Source: Sphingobacterium mizutaii (GTDB lineage Bacteria; Bacteroidota; Bacteroidia; Sphingobacteriales; Sphingobacteriaceae). Taken from it: 64,000 bases of DNA. A program made the position numbers and the translations under genes. Numbering within the stretch: the stretch's first letter is position 1; every line of letters starts with the position of its first letter. Location of the stretch: positions 1,240,001 to 1,304,000 of the forward strand of contig NZ_LT906468.1 of assembly GCF_900187125.1 (NCBI RefSeq), in the 5' to 3' direction. Shown in pieces: positions 17,346-27,425 of this stretch. The notes beneath the pieces are model-generated. The model was not told where the DNA came from and did no database searches. It saw only the letters and a program-made list of their open reading frames with translations.

Positions 17346-18535
17346 TATTCTTGGATAAAAAACATCTTAAAAATTGCTCCTTGATTTACTTCTGACCAAT
17401 ATTCCAAACGTCCTCCCATCAATTCGACATATCGTTTCACAATATTCAACCCTAAACCAGTCCCCGGAATACTCCCCGTATTATTAGCACGGAAGAAGGG
17501 CTCAAATAGGCTCTTCTGTTCTTCCAATGGGATACCGATTCCGTTGTCTTTTACTGTAACCAAAAGCTGGTTTCTGCCGATCTGGGTATTGAATTCAATA
17601 AAGGTGTCTTCACCAGAATATTTGATGGCATTGGAAATCAGATTGATGATACTGTTTTTCAATAGATTTGGATCTATGATAAAATCAGATTCTTCACCGG
17701 TATGTTGGTACAGGATATGTTGGTTTTTCTTGCAGATCAACTGCATTTCCTCGGCGATCTCCTCGCCAAGGTGCACAATGTTGGTATTCGATTTATTTAC
17801 GATGACAACCCCTGCCTCAAGTTTCTCAAGGTTTAGGAAGTCATTCAAGATCGTGTTCAATAACTGTACAGAACCTTTAATACGGCTGGTATGTTTCTCG
17901 ATCGGGCCGTATTCCTGTTTGTCAACATAGCGATCGATCAATGATGCAGATAGCTGAACAGAACTCAGAGGAGTCCTGAATTCATGCGATGCCATAGAAA
18001 CAAACCTAGATTTTAATTGGCTCAATTCCTTTTCCTTTTCCAAGGAAACACTGACATCAGCTTTTGCCCTCTCCAATTCGGAAACGAGCTTGATCAGATC
18101 CTTGGTCCTTTCCCTTACTTTGAGTTCCAGTTCCTGGGTATGCTTTTTAAGCTCGCTTTCAGCTTGTTTCTCTTTGGTCAGGTCGTGTACAAAGCCCGTA
18201 AAGATCTTCCGGTCTTTGTAAAAAACTTCGCTGACAGCTAGGCGAAAAGGGAAGGTAGAGCCATCTTTTTTCAAGCCTCTTACTTCGCGCCCAATTCCGA
18301 TGATTCGCTTCTTGCCAGTTTCTTCATAATTGGCAATGTAACGGTCATGGTTAGAACGGTCAGGTTCGGGCATCAATACTGAAATATTTCTGCCCACTAC
18401 TTCTTCAGCTCTGTAGCCGAAGAGTTCCAAGGCTGCAGGGTTGATGCTCTCTACAATTCCGTGATTATCGATCGTAATGATGCCATCAATGGCATTTTCG
18501 ATGATCGCTTCTAATAGCCTAGCTGATTCCAACAC
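17345..18535 (-). CDS. PAS sensor histidine kinase, FixL-like
   Basis: A soluble kinase of 396 residues without membrane spans. The PAS domain (about 5-118) aligns by eye with the FixL heme domain: H63 matches the proximal heme His (H200 of B. japonicum FixL), Y66 matches Y203, R83 in IIGIGR matches the distal R220, while R206 is Asn here (N69). A coiled coil (about 118-175) leads to the HisKA domain with H184 in MASHEFRTPL, then an ATPase domain with NLISNAIKYS, DNGIGIP and GTGLGLNIV. The only start is GTG at 18535, 4 bases after the ettA stop; no upstream ATG exists before an in-frame stop. It probably phosphorylates the neighbouring REC-CRP protein. Confidence 0.9.
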   Translation of the reverse strand: MLESARLLEAIIENAIDGIITIDNHGIVESINPAALELFGYRAEEVVGRNISVLMPEPDRSNHDRYIANYEETGKKRIIGIGREVRGLKKDGSTFPFRLAVSEVFYKDRKIFTGFVHDLTKEKQAESELKKHTQELELKVRERTKDLIKLVSELERAKADVSVSLEKEKELSQLKSRFVSMASHEFRTPLSSVQLSASLIDRYVDKQEYGPIEKHTSRIKGSVQLLNTILNDFLNLEKLEAGVVIVNKSNTNIVHLGEEIAEEMQLICKKNQHILYQHTGEESDFIIDPNLLKNSIINLISNAIKYSGEDTFIEFNTQIGRNQLLVTVKDNGIGIPLEEQKSLFEPFFRANNTGSIPGTGLGLNIVKRYVELMGGRLEYWSEVNQGAIFKMFFIQE

Positions 18536-18539
18536 GTTT

Positions 18540-20222
18540 TTATTTTACTAATTTTTTGTATTTGATTCGTTTCGGACCAATATCCCCTAAACGTTTTTTA
18601 CGATTCTCCTCGTATTCTGTATAGTTACCCTCAAAGAAATAAACTTGCGAATCTCCTTCAAAAGCCAAGATATGGGTACAGATCCTGTTCAAGAACCAAC
18701 GGTCGTGGGAAATAATTACCGCACATCCACCGAAGTTCTCAAGACCTTCTTCCAAGGCACGTAATGTATTTACGTCGATATCGTTGGTAGGCTCATCCAG
18801 TAACAATACGTTCGAACCTTTCTTCAAGGTAATGGCTAAGTGCACGCGATTACGCTCTCCACCAGATAAAACGCCTACCTTTTTCTGCTGGTCACCTCCA
18901 TTGAAGTTGAATTTTGAAACATAAGCTCTAGAGTTCATAGACTTATTGCCCAACATAATGTTCTCATTGCCGCCGGTGACATTTTCCCATACCGTTTTGT
19001 TCGGGTCAAGATCATCGTGCATCTGGTCAACATATCCTAAGGCTACGGTTTCTCCAACTTTAAATGTTCCCGTATCAGCTTGTTCTTGACCTGTGATCAA
19101 ACGGAATAAAGTTGTCTTACCTGCGCCGTTTGGACCAATTATACCAACAATCCCAGCAGGAGGGAGGGAGAAGCTCAGGTTCTCGAATAAAATTCTATCT
19201 CCGTAAGCCTTGCTGATGTTATCAGCCTCGATCACCACATTTCCTAAACGAGGACCTGGTGGGATAAATAGTTCTAATTTTTCTTCGCGTTCTTTGGTTT
19301 CCTCTGAAGCTAATTTCTCATAGTTATGCAAACGAGCTTTAGATTTGGCATGTCTCGCTTTCGGTGCCATCCTTACCCATTCCAACTCACGTTCTAGTGT
19401 TTTCTGGCGTTTACTTTCGGTTTTCTCCTCTTGGGCTAAACGTTTAGCTTTTTGATCCAACCAAGAAGAATAGTTTCCTTTCCATGGAATACCTTCTCCA
19501 CGGTCAAGTTCCAAGATCCAACCCGCCACATTATCCAAGAAATAACGATCGTGAGTCACGGCGATTACTGTCCCTTTATACTGTTGCAAGTGTTGTTCCA
19601 ACCAGTCAATAGACTCCGCGTCCAAGTGGTTGGTCGGCTCATCTAATAATAAAACGTCAGGTTCTTGTAATAATAGTCGACACATTGCTACCCGTCTGCG
19701 TTCTCCTCCTGACAAATTGGCAATTAAAGCGTCAGGCTCTGGGCATCTTAAGGCGTCCATTGCGCGCTCCAATTTGCTGTCCAATTCCCATGCATTTGTG
19801 GCGTCTATAATATCTTGTAATTCACCTTGTCTAGCCAAAAGTTTATCCATCTCATCTGGATTTTCATAAACCTCCGGAAGACCAAATTTCTCATTGATTT
19901 CTTCGTATTCTTTCAAGATCGAAGCAGTCTCGGCAACTCCTTCTTCTACAATCTCTTTAACGGTCTTTGTAGGGTCCAATTCAGGCTCCTGAGCCAAATA
20001 ACCCACAGAATAGCCCGGTGAGAAAACAACCTCACCTTGGTAGGATTTATCGAGTCCAGCGATGATCTTCAATAATGAAGATTTACCGGAGCCATTTAAA
20101 CCTATAACACCGATTTTCGCTCCATAGAAGAAAGAAAGGTAAATGTTCTTAAGTACTTGTTTGGATGGGGGATAAATTTTGTTTACCCCAGCCATTGAGA
20201 AGATAATTTTTTCGTCAGACAT
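18540..20222 (-). CDS. ettA: ABC-F translational factor EttA
   Basis: Two-domain ABC-F ATPase that binds the ribosomal E site and senses energy state. From the ATG at 20220-20222 (MSDEKIIFSMAGV) it has about 560 residues, the EttA length. Walker A sites are GLNGSGKSS and GPNGAGKTT; signatures are LSGGERRRVAM and LSGGERNRVHL; both Walker B regions end in LLDEPTNHLD and LLDEPTNDID. The linker (about 245-320) is rich in Lys/Arg/Glu. The longer frame to 20306 has an unlikely leader and reaches into the clpC promoter region. The kinase gene follows after 4 bases, so ettA, kinase and regulator are probably cotranscribed. Confidence 0.92.
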   Translation of the reverse strand: MSDEKIIFSMAGVNKIYPPSKQVLKNIYLSFFYGAKIGVIGLNGSGKSSLLKIIAGLDKSYQGEVVFSPGYSVGYLAQEPELDPTKTVKEIVEEGVAETASILKEYEEINEKFGLPEVYENPDEMDKLLARQGELQDIIDATNAWELDSKLERAMDALRCPEPDALIANLSGGERRRVAMCRLLLQEPDVLLLDEPTNHLDAESIDWLEQHLQQYKGTVIAVTHDRYFLDNVAGWILELDRGEGIPWKGNYSSWLDQKAKRLAQEEKTESKRQKTLERELEWVRMAPKARHAKSKARLHNYEKLASEETKEREEKLELFIPPGPRLGNVVIEADNISKAYGDRILFENLSFSLPPAGIVGIIGPNGAGKTTLFRLITGQEQADTGTFKVGETVALGYVDQMHDDLDPNKTVWENVTGGNENIMLGNKSMNSRAYVSKFNFNGGDQQKKVGVLSGGERNRVHLAITLKKGSNVLLLDEPTNDIDVNTLRALEEGLENFGGCAVIISHDRWFLNRICTHILAFEGDSQVYFFEGNYTEYEENRKKRLGDIGPKRIKYKKLVK

Positions 20223-20402
20223 AGGTGCTTTGAAATTTTCTTTTATGTTTTTACACAAAGATAATGGAATTACTGACAAATTGATAGTTTTCGCTTGGTG
20301 GCGCAATTGTTGATAAAAAATATATATAACAAATGGGTGTGATTTGTATTTTTAGTACATTTATACTGTTGATCACCCGAATTTAATTGAGAAAGGAATT
20401 TA

Positions 20403-22964
20403 ATGGAAGCAAAATTTTCACCCCGAGTTAAAGATGTTATATCATATAGTCGTGAGGAGGCTCTTCGCTTACGTCACGATTATATCGGTACCGAACATCT
20501 ATTGCTAGGATTAATACGTGAGGGCGATGGAGTGGCAATTAAGATATTGAAGAATATCGGAGTTGACATGGGCGCAGTCCGCCAATCAGTGGAGGATGCT
20601 GTGAAAGGTTCTTCCGTTTCACGTTCTCCAATTAGTAATATGCCGCTAACTAAACAAGCCGAAAAGGTCTTGAAGATTACTTATTTGGAAGCTAAAATTT
20701 TTAAAAGTGATATCATTGGGACTGAACATCTCCTGTTAGCTATATTACGTGATGAAGAAAACATCGCATCACAAATCTTACAGCAATTCAATGTTTCATA
20801 TAACGTATTCAAAACCGAAGTCGAACAGAATGCCACTGGCATCACTGATGAAGCTTCTAGTACGCCTCCAGGAGGTGACGAAGAATACGCTGATGAAGAT
20901 TCACAATTCTCTTCACCTAAAAAAGTATCTGATATCAAGTCTAAAACCCCGGTTCTAGATAACTTCGGACGCGACCTGACCAAAGCCGCCGAAGAAGGTA
21001 AATTGGATCCTATCGTAGGTCGTGAGAAAGAAATTGAAAGGGTTTCACAGATTCTTTCCCGTAGAAAGAAAAACAACCCTATCCTGATCGGTGAGCCCGG
21101 TGTCGGTAAATCAGCTATCGCTGAAGGCCTAGCACTGCGTATCATCCAAAGGAAAGTATCTAGAGTACTCTTCAACAAACGTGTGGTTACCTTAGACCTA
21201 GCATCGCTAGTGGCTGGTACCAAGTATAGAGGTCAGTTTGAAGAACGTATGAAAGCCGTAATGAATGAGTTGGAAAAATCCCCTGACGTAATCTTGTTTA
21301 TCGACGAGATCCACACCATCGTCGGTGCAGGTGGTGCCTCTGGTTCATTAGACGCTTCGAATATGTTCAAACCTGCCTTGGCACGTGGAGAGATCCAATG
21401 TATCGGTGCTACTACTCTAGATGAATACCGTCAGTATATTGAGAAAGATGGTGCTTTAGACCGTCGTTTCCAAAAAGTGACTGTAGAACCTACTTCTATC
21501 GATGATACAATCGAAATCTTGAACCGTATCAAAGATAAATATGAGGAACACCACAATGTTACTTATACGCCAGAAGCTATTGATGCCTGTGTGTCATTGA
21601 CCACAAGATATATCACGGATAGATTCTTGCCAGATAAAGCTATCGATGCTTTAGATGAATCAGGATCACGTGTACACTTGAACAATATCCATGTTCCTCA
21701 ATCCATCATCGATATCGAAGAGAAAATCGAGGAAGTTAAGGTGGAGAAAAACAAGGTTGTCCGCAGTCAGAAATATGAAGAAGCTGCCAAACTTCGTGAT
21801 ACGGAAAAGAAATTGATCGAGGAATTGGAGAAAGAAAAAGCCGCTTGGGAAGCAGAAACCAAAACAAAACGCTATACCGTTACGGAGGATAATGTAGCTG
21901 AAGTGGTTTCCATGATGACTGGTATCCCAGTGCAACGTGTCAGCCAATCCGATAGTCAAAAACTACTCAACATGGGTGAGTCCATGAAAGGTAGGATCAT
22001 TGGTCAGGACGATGCGGTTCAGAAATTGGTGAAAGCCATCCAACGTACGCGTGCAGGATTGAAAGATCCTAAGAAACCTATCGGTTCCTTTATCTTCTTA
22101 GGTCCTACAGGTGTTGGTAAAACTGAATTGGCAAAAGAGCTTGCGCGCTTTATGTTTGATTCTGAAGACGCCTTGATCCAAATCGATATGAGTGAATACA
22201 TGGAGAAATTCGCTGTGTCTCGCTTAGTCGGTGCGCCTCCGGGATACGTAGGATACGAAGAAGGTGGTCAGTTGACCGAGAAGGTTCGCCGTAAGCCATA
22301 CGCTGTCGTGTTATTGGATGAGATTGAAAAAGCTCACCCTGATGTATTCAACTTGTTGTTGCAAGTCTTGGATGAAGGTCAATTGACAGATAGCCTTGGT
22401 CGCAAGGTTGACTTTAGAAACACCATCATCATCATGACTTCGAATATCGGTGCTCGTCAGTTGAAAGAGTTCGGTCAAGGTGTAGGATTTACTACAGCGG
22501 CCAAAGAAAACCAAGCTGACTCGCATTCAAGAGGGGTAATCGAAACTGCATTAAAACGTGCATTCGCGCCTGAATTCTTGAACCGTATCGATGATGTGAT
22601 CGTGTTTAACTCATTGACAAAAGAGCATATCTTCAAAATCATTGATATCGAACTTAGATCATTATTTGCCCGTATCGAAGGCTTAGGTCATAAAATTAAC
22701 TTGACTGAAGCTGCCAAAAACTACATTGCTGAAAAAGGATATGACAGCAACTTTGGCGCAAGACCTTTGAAACGTGCTATCCAAAAATACCTGGAAGATC
22801 CAATCGCTGAAGAAATCTTAAAAGGAGAGCTTAAAACCGGTGATACTATCTTGGTGGACTATGATGATGAAAAGAAAGACATCGTTGTTTCTTCTTCGAA
22901 GAACGAAAAGGACGATGACTCTTCACTAGCTTCTGATGTCAAGAACAACAAGAAAAAAGATTAA
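20403..22964 (+). CDS. clpC: ATP-dependent Clp protease ATP-binding subunit ClpC
   Basis: Hsp100 unfoldase that feeds ClpP. The 853-residue protein has two N-terminal repeats (about 5-140), a first AAA+ domain (Walker A GEPGVGKS near 230), a UVR-containing middle segment ([23 protein letters not shown]), and a second AAA+ domain (Walker [10 protein letters not shown]) with arginine fingers. The ClpP-binding loop region reads [12 protein letters not shown], the VGF form of ClpC. Hsp104/ClpB is excluded by the short middle domain. Convergent layout with ettA: the promoter region is 20223-20402. A terminator follows at 22984. Confidence 0.95.
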   Translation: MEAKFSPRVKDVISYSREEALRLRHDYIGTEHLLLGLIREGDGVAIKILKNIGVDMGAVRQSVEDAVKGSSVSRSPISNMPLTKQAEKVLKITYLEAKIFKSDIIGTEHLLLAILRDEENIASQILQQFNVSYNVFKTEVEQNATGITDEASSTPPGGDEEYADEDSQFSSPKKVSDIKSKTPVLDNFGRDLTKAAEEGKLDPIVGREKEIERVSQILSRRKKNNPILIGEPGVGKSAIAEGLALRIIQRKVSRVLFNKRVVTLDLASLVAGTKYRGQFEERMKAVMNELEKSPDVILFIDEIHTIVGAGGASGSLDASNMFKPALARGEIQCIGATTLDEYRQYIEKDGALDRRFQKVTVEPTSIDDTIEILNRIKDKYEEHHNVTYTPEAIDACVSLTTRYITDRFLPDKAIDALDESGSRVHLNNIHVPQSIIDIEEKIEEVKVEKNKVVRSQKYEEAAKLRDTEKKLIEELEKEKAAWEAETKTKRYTVTEDNVAEVVSMMTGIPVQRVSQSDSQKLLNMGESMKGRIIGQDDAVQKLVKAIQRTRAGLKDPKKPIGSFIFLGPTGVGKTELAKELARFMFDSEDALIQIDMSEYMEKFAVSRLVGAPPGYVGYEEGGQLTEKVRRKPYAVVLLDEIEKAHPDVFNLLLQVLDEGQLTDSLGRKVDFRNTIIIMTSNIGARQLKEFGQGVGFTTAAKENQADSHSRGVIETALKRAFAPEFLNRIDDVIVFNSLTKEHIFKIIDIELRSLFARIEGLGHKINLTEAAKNYIAEKGYDSNFGARPLKRAIQKYLEDPIAEEILKGELKTGDTILVDYDDEKKDIVVSSSKNEKDDDSSLASDVKNNKKKD

Positions 22965-22983
22965 TAGAAGAAATATCCAATAC

Positions 22984-23017
22984 GGCGGCCTGAAAGCAAT
23001 TTCAGGTCGCTTTTTTT
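22984..23017 (+). terminator. Rho-independent terminator after clpC
   Basis: GCGGCCTGAAA and TTTCAGGTCGC pair around GCAA, followed by seven T residues. Confidence 0.88.
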
Positions 23018-23137
23018 ATGCGAATTACTTCTGGATCAATACTGTTTGTTGTCAATTTATTCAAAATAGGATCCCTAATTCCTAACTTTTCATACCCAGC
23101 AAACACTAAATCCCGGTTGCTTTTCACTCCACAAACA

Positions 23138-23149
23138 TGATTTATATCA
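23138..23149. promoter_or_regulatory. FNR-type palindrome TGAT-TTAT-ATCA
   Basis: A perfect TGAT-N4-ATCA inverted repeat, the FNR/FixK half-site spacing. Its centre is 84.5 bases before the start of the gene at 23228. The same element, at almost the same distance, precedes ccoNO (44922-44933). I infer that the REC-CRP regulator at 16287-17345 binds it. Confidence 0.7.
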
Positions 23150-23194
23150 CTTTCTCTTATGATGCAGTTCATTCGTTTGTGGTTGCTTAAACGC

Positions 23195-23202
23195 TAATTT
23201 TG
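23195..23202 (+). promoter_or_regulatory. -7 promoter element TAATTTTG of the hemN-ccoI-ccoS operon
   Basis: It matches TAnnTTTG exactly and is identical to the ccoNO element. No good -33 TTTG lies 19-20 bases upstream (a TTTG at 23176 is too close), which fits a promoter that depends on an activator. Confidence 0.6.
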
Positions 23203-23227
23203 GAACAATAACTACTTTACTTAAGGG

Positions 23228-23689
23228 ATGAGAGTGATTGCATATAACATTTTGGGGCCTGAGAAGGAGCACCTCGCCAAGGCAAATGGTAAGGTACATG
23301 ATTTGACTTTGATATCAAACGAGTTGAATTTTAGTACCATGCACTATGCCATCGGTAAAGAGGCTGTCATCATTTCCGACCGCGATGTGTTGGATAGAGT
23401 AATGTTATTTGAACTCTATAAAATCGGAATTAGAAATATTATCACCCGATCGAGATCCACCGACCATATTGACCTAGATTATGCCGGAGAATTGAAAATA
23501 CACGTTGCAAATGTCCCATTCGATAATACCCTTGAAGGAATTGCCAAACAGACCATCATGAACCTAACCCAATGGATGGTAGGAGGCTGTACGGGGGATG
23601 CTTGTCAATGTAGGATGGAATGCAATAAAAAGGTAAAATATAGACGATATGGAAACGGAGATTCTAAACAAACTGATCAACAAATATAA
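23228..23689 (+). CDS. Orphan N-terminal domain of D-2-hydroxyacid dehydrogenase with Cys-rich tail
   Basis: A 153-residue protein resembling only the N-terminal catalytic half of D-lactate dehydrogenase: MRVIAYNILGPEKEHLAKAN, then VIISDRDVLD, IGIRNIITRSRSTDHIDLD and HVANVPFDN. The entire NAD-binding domain is missing, so it cannot be a normal dehydrogenase. The C-terminus carries C121, C126, C128 and C132 (CX4CXCX3C), which could bind a metal or an iron-sulfur cluster. It is the first gene of the hemN-ccoI-ccoS operon and overlaps hemN by 41 bases. It has no stop or frameshift, so I read it as a real domain rather than a broken gene. Function unknown; a role in heme or copper handling is a guess. 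Confidence 0.8.
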   Translation: MRVIAYNILGPEKEHLAKANGKVHDLTLISNELNFSTMHYAIGKEAVIISDRDVLDRVMLFELYKIGIRNIITRSRSTDHIDLDYAGELKIHVANVPFDNTLEGIAKQTIMNLTQWMVGGCTGDACQCRMECNKKVKYRRYGNGDSKQTDQQI

Positions 23690-25013
23690 TGTAGCGGCAC
23701 CTCGCTATACCAGTTATCCAACAGTACCTTTCTGGGAAAACGAACGTTTTAACGAAGCCGACTGGCGACAAAGAGTGGCTTTGAACTTTAACAAGTCCAA
23801 AGATCAGGGAATCAGCATTTATGTGCACCTGCCATTCTGCGAGAGTCTATGTACCTATTGTGGTTGCAATACCCGTATCACCAAAAACCACCAAGTCGAA
23901 GATCCATATATTACATCCTTGCTGAAAGAATGGCAGATGTATAAAGATATCTTGAATGAAGATAAACTCAAGATTGCGGAAATCCACTTAGGTGGAGGTA
24001 CCCCAACATTCTTCACCGCAGAAAACCTGCACCGTTTGATAGCCGGCCTGTTGGAAGGAAACGAAAAAACAGCAGATGCCTCATTTTCTTTCGAGGCCCA
24101 TCCTGCCAATACAACTTACGAACACTTAAAGACCCTTTACGATCTAGGTTTTAAGAGACTGAGCTTAGGGATCCAAGATTTCGACGAGAAAGTCCAATTT
24201 ATCATCAATAGACATCAAACTGTAGAAGATGTCGCTCGCGTCATGCAAGATGCACGGGGCCTTGGCTATGAATCTATCAACTTCGATTTGATTTATGGAC
24301 TTCCGCTGCAAACTGCTGAATCGGTGCGGATGACAATCGAGCATTCTATGAAATTAAATCCAGATCGGATATCTTTCTATAGCTATGCCCATGTGCCTTG
24401 GATCAAACCAGGTCAACGCAGATTTACTGAACATGACCTACCTGTAGGCGAGGAAAAATTGAACCTATATAAACTAGGCAAACAGATGATCCAAGAAAGC
24501 GGTTACAAAGACGTAGGTATGGATCATTTTGCCAAAACAGACGATGCCTTATATATTGCATCCTTGGATGGTACCCTGCACCGTAACTTTATGGGATATG
24601 CAGATCGCTATACGCCATTATTGATCGGTCTAGGCGTTTCTTCCATCAGTGATGCTTGGACAGCTTTTGCCCAAAACGTCAAAACCGTCGAAGAATACCA
24701 TAAGCTTATCGGCGAAGGTACATTGCCAGTAGTGAAAGGCCATATCCTAAATGATGAGGATCTTGTCATCCGTGAATACATCCTGGATATGATGTGCCGT
24801 GGAAAAGTTCAGTTGAAAGAAGGCTTTGAACTAAATGAAAGAATCATCGAACGCCTTCAACCACTGATCGCTGATGAATTGGTAAGCGTTGAGCAAAATA
24901 TCGTTCAGATCAGCGAATTGGGAAAATCTTTCCTTCGCAATGTCTGTATGGCATTTGATGAACGCTTGCAAAAAACAAAAGAAAGAGACAATCTATTCAG
25001 TCAAGCTATTTAA
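23649..25013 (+). CDS. hemN: Oxygen-independent coproporphyrinogen III oxidase
   Basis: Radical SAM enzyme that decarboxylates coproporphyrinogen III to protoporphyrinogen IX when oxygen is low, in the cytoplasm. The 454-residue protein has the HemN cluster motif CESLCTYCGC (C64, C68, C71, with C73), the SAM-binding GGGTPT and the IQDFDEKVQ segment specific for HemN rather than HemW. The start METEIL lies inside the end of the previous gene (41-base overlap), so translation is probably coupled. Its place behind an FNR-type site fits a role in supplying heme for the cbb3 oxidase. Confidence 0.94.
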   Translation: METEILNKLINKYNVAAPRYTSYPTVPFWENERFNEADWRQRVALNFNKSKDQGISIYVHLPFCESLCTYCGCNTRITKNHQVEDPYITSLLKEWQMYKDILNEDKLKIAEIHLGGGTPTFFTAENLHRLIAGLLEGNEKTADASFSFEAHPANTTYEHLKTLYDLGFKRLSLGIQDFDEKVQFIINRHQTVEDVARVMQDARGLGYESINFDLIYGLPLQTAESVRMTIEHSMKLNPDRISFYSYAHVPWIKPGQRRFTEHDLPVGEEKLNLYKLGKQMIQESGYKDVGMDHFAKTDDALYIASLDGTLHRNFMGYADRYTPLLIGLGVSSISDAWTAFAQNVKTVEEYHKLIGEGTLPVVKGHILNDEDLVIREYILDMMCRGKVQLKEGFELNERIIERLQPLIADELVSVEQNIVQISELGKSFLRNVCMAFDERLQKTKERDNLFSQAI

Positions 25014-25028
25014 CCTTATATTTATACT

Positions 25029-27425
25029 ATGTCAACAAAAGGGGAATTGCAATTAAACACAATTTGCTATCACTGCGGTGATCCGGTGGAAGATGCTGCC
25101 TATATCTTAGAAGACCATCGCTTTTGTTGTTTAGGCTGCCAAACAGTTTATCAGATCTTGAATGATAACAACATGGCATCTTATTATAAATACAATACCC
25201 ATCCAGGAAAATCCCAAAAAGCACAGAAAGAAGACCTTTCTTACCTAGATGAGCCCAATATCATTGCCAAATTGGTGGACTATCAAGACAATGAGCAAGC
25301 CATCATTACTTTCTATGTGCCTGCCATCCACTGTAGCTCTTGCATTTGGCTGCTTGAACATTTATACAAATTGAACCCTGGCGTGAAGGCTTCGCAAGTA
25401 GACTTCATGAAAAAACAAGCCAGTATCACTTTCAAAAAAGAGGAATTATCCCTTCGTGAACTGGTAGACCTCTTGCACAAGATTGGATACGATCCGAAGA
25501 TTACCCTACAGGATGTCGTAAAAGAAGGAAAGAAAATCAACCAAAATGGACTGATTGCAAAAATCACCGTGGCAGGATTCTGTTTCGGGAACTCCATGAT
25601 GATTTCCTTCCCAGAATATTTTGGTATGGGAGAATTTGAAAGACAGTATTCCAATTTCTTCAACTATATGAATTTGGCATTCGGTCTTCCAGTCCTATTA
25701 TATAGTGCATCTGATTATTTCAAATCTGCCTGGTTAAGCCTAAAGCAGAAACGTTTGAACCTCGATGTGCCATTGGCACTAGGTATCTTCGTGCTTTTCT
25801 TCCGTTCGGCATTTGAAATCATTTCACAGACGGGAGCAGGATTTATGGATACCTTATGTAGTCTGGTGTTCTTTATCTTGATTGGTAAATACGTACAACA
25901 AAGAACTTATTATCATATTTCTTTCGAACGCGATTACCGTTCATACTTTCCAGTGGCAGTCACCGTATTGGATGAAGGAATTGCAAAGCCTACCCAGATC
26001 GCAGACCTACAGGTAGGAGATCGGATCTTGGTCCGCAATAATGAAATCATTCCTGCCGATGCCATATTATTGAATGGCAATGCATCGGTAGATTTCAGCT
26101 TTGTGACTGGAGAGAGTAAACCCGTTGAAAAAGTATTGGGCGAAGTCGTATACGCTGGTGGAAGGCAGATGGGAGAGGCCATTGAGCTGGAAGTAGTCAA
26201 AGCAGTATCCCAAAGTTATTTGACCAAGCTCTGGAACAATGACAGCCTGAAGCAGTATGAAAAGAAATTTGAAACCTTCGTTGGTTTTATCAGTAAGTAT
26301 TTCACCATCGGTCTATTGATGATTGCCTTTGCAGCATCCTTGTATTGGATTTTAGGAGGAAATGCCGATAAAGCTTGGGGTGCATTCACAGCGGTATTGA
26401 TTATTGCCTGCCCTTGTGCCTTGGCCTTGAGTTCGCCGTTTACCCTTTCAGCTGCCTTGAGCATCTTCGATAAAAATAAATTGTACATCAAGAATACCGC
26501 CGCTATTGAACAAATGGCCGCTATTGATACCGTCGTGTTTGATAAGACTGGTACTATTTCTTCTCCTAACGCATCCAGCATGTATTTCGAAGGAAATTTA
26601 AATCCCATCGAACGAAACCTCTTAGCTTCCTTGTGTAGAAACTCAAACCACCCTTTGAGTAGAGAGATCATCAAATGGTTGGGCGATGTGCAGATGCTGA
26701 ATATTGAGGATTATGAAGAGGTCGTGGGTAGGGGACAATCTGGAAAATACCAAGATTTCAGCATTCAGATCGGAAGTGCCAGTTATGTGAATACTGCCAA
26801 AGTCGATTTAGAAGGCTCTGTGGTATATGTCAAGATCAATGGTACCTTAAAAGGATATTTTACCCTTGAACAATCTTGGCGTACAGGATTATCCGAGGTC
26901 ATCAATGAATTAAAAGTGGAGCAATATGGCCTACATTTAATATCGGGTGATAATGAGCGTCGTGCTGATGCCTTACGCATGATATTCCCTTCAAAGGCTA
27001 AACTCCTGTTCAACCAAACTCCAGCTGCCAAATTGGATAAAATCACAGAATGGCAACAGGAAGGCAAAAAAGTCTGTATGTTGGGTGATGGGCTGAACGA
27101 TGCTGGCGCATTGAGGAAAGCAGATCTGGGCATTGCTGTTTCTGATGATATCAATAATTTCTCGCCCGGCTGTGATGCTATCTTAGATGGCGAAGCATTC
27201 CATAAATTGCCAAAATTCTTTGATTTCAGTAAGGATGCGGTCAAGGTCATCAAAATGTCCTTCATCATTTCCCTATTATATAATGTAATCGGTATCAGTT
27301 TCGCAGTCCAGGGAACCATGTCGCCCTTGTTCGCGGCTATCCTCATGCCTATCAGTACCGTCACTATTATTTCCTTCACCAGTTTGATGACTAGGGGATA
27401 TGCAAAACGGAGAAAATTAATTTAA
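25029..27425 (+). CDS. ccoI: Copper-exporting P-type ATPase for cbb3 oxidase assembly (CcoI/FixI-type)
   Basis: P1B-type ATPase thought to deliver copper to the periplasm for cbb3 assembly. The 798-residue protein has an N-terminal Cys-rich zinc-like segment (C13, C16, C33, C34, C37), a heavy-metal-associated domain with CSSC, then eight membrane spans, SFVTGESKP, the copper motif CPCALALSS, phosphorylation DKTGT, NSNHPLSRE and the hinge GDGLNDAGALR. The N-terminal cysteine arrangement is that of FixI/CcoI and not CopA. It starts 15 bases after hemN and is followed by ccoS. Confidence 0.93.
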   Translation: MSTKGELQLNTICYHCGDPVEDAAYILEDHRFCCLGCQTVYQILNDNNMASYYKYNTHPGKSQKAQKEDLSYLDEPNIIAKLVDYQDNEQAIITFYVPAIHCSSCIWLLEHLYKLNPGVKASQVDFMKKQASITFKKEELSLRELVDLLHKIGYDPKITLQDVVKEGKKINQNGLIAKITVAGFCFGNSMMISFPEYFGMGEFERQYSNFFNYMNLAFGLPVLLYSASDYFKSAWLSLKQKRLNLDVPLALGIFVLFFRSAFEIISQTGAGFMDTLCSLVFFILIGKYVQQRTYYHISFERDYRSYFPVAVTVLDEGIAKPTQIADLQVGDRILVRNNEIIPADAILLNGNASVDFSFVTGESKPVEKVLGEVVYAGGRQMGEAIELEVVKAVSQSYLTKLWNNDSLKQYEKKFETFVGFISKYFTIGLLMIAFAASLYWILGGNADKAWGAFTAVLIIACPCALALSSPFTLSAALSIFDKNKLYIKNTAAIEQMAAIDTVVFDKTGTISSPNASSMYFEGNLNPIERNLLASLCRNSNHPLSREIIKWLGDVQMLNIEDYEEVVGRGQSGKYQDFSIQIGSASYVNTAKVDLEGSVVYVKINGTLKGYFTLEQSWRTGLSEVINELKVEQYGLHLISGDNERRADALRMIFPSKAKLLFNQTPAAKLDKITEWQQEGKKVCMLGDGLNDAGALRKADLGIAVSDDINNFSPGCDAILDGEAFHKLPKFFDFSKDAVKVIKMSFIISLLYNVIGISFAVQGTMSPLFAAILMPISTVTIISFTSLMTRGYAKRRKLI

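Noticed and set aside
23228..23689. Idea that this is a decayed D-lactate dehydrogenase
   Set aside because: The frame is intact, it ends in an ordered Cys motif rather than at a frameshift, it leads a regulated operon, and hemN starts inside it.
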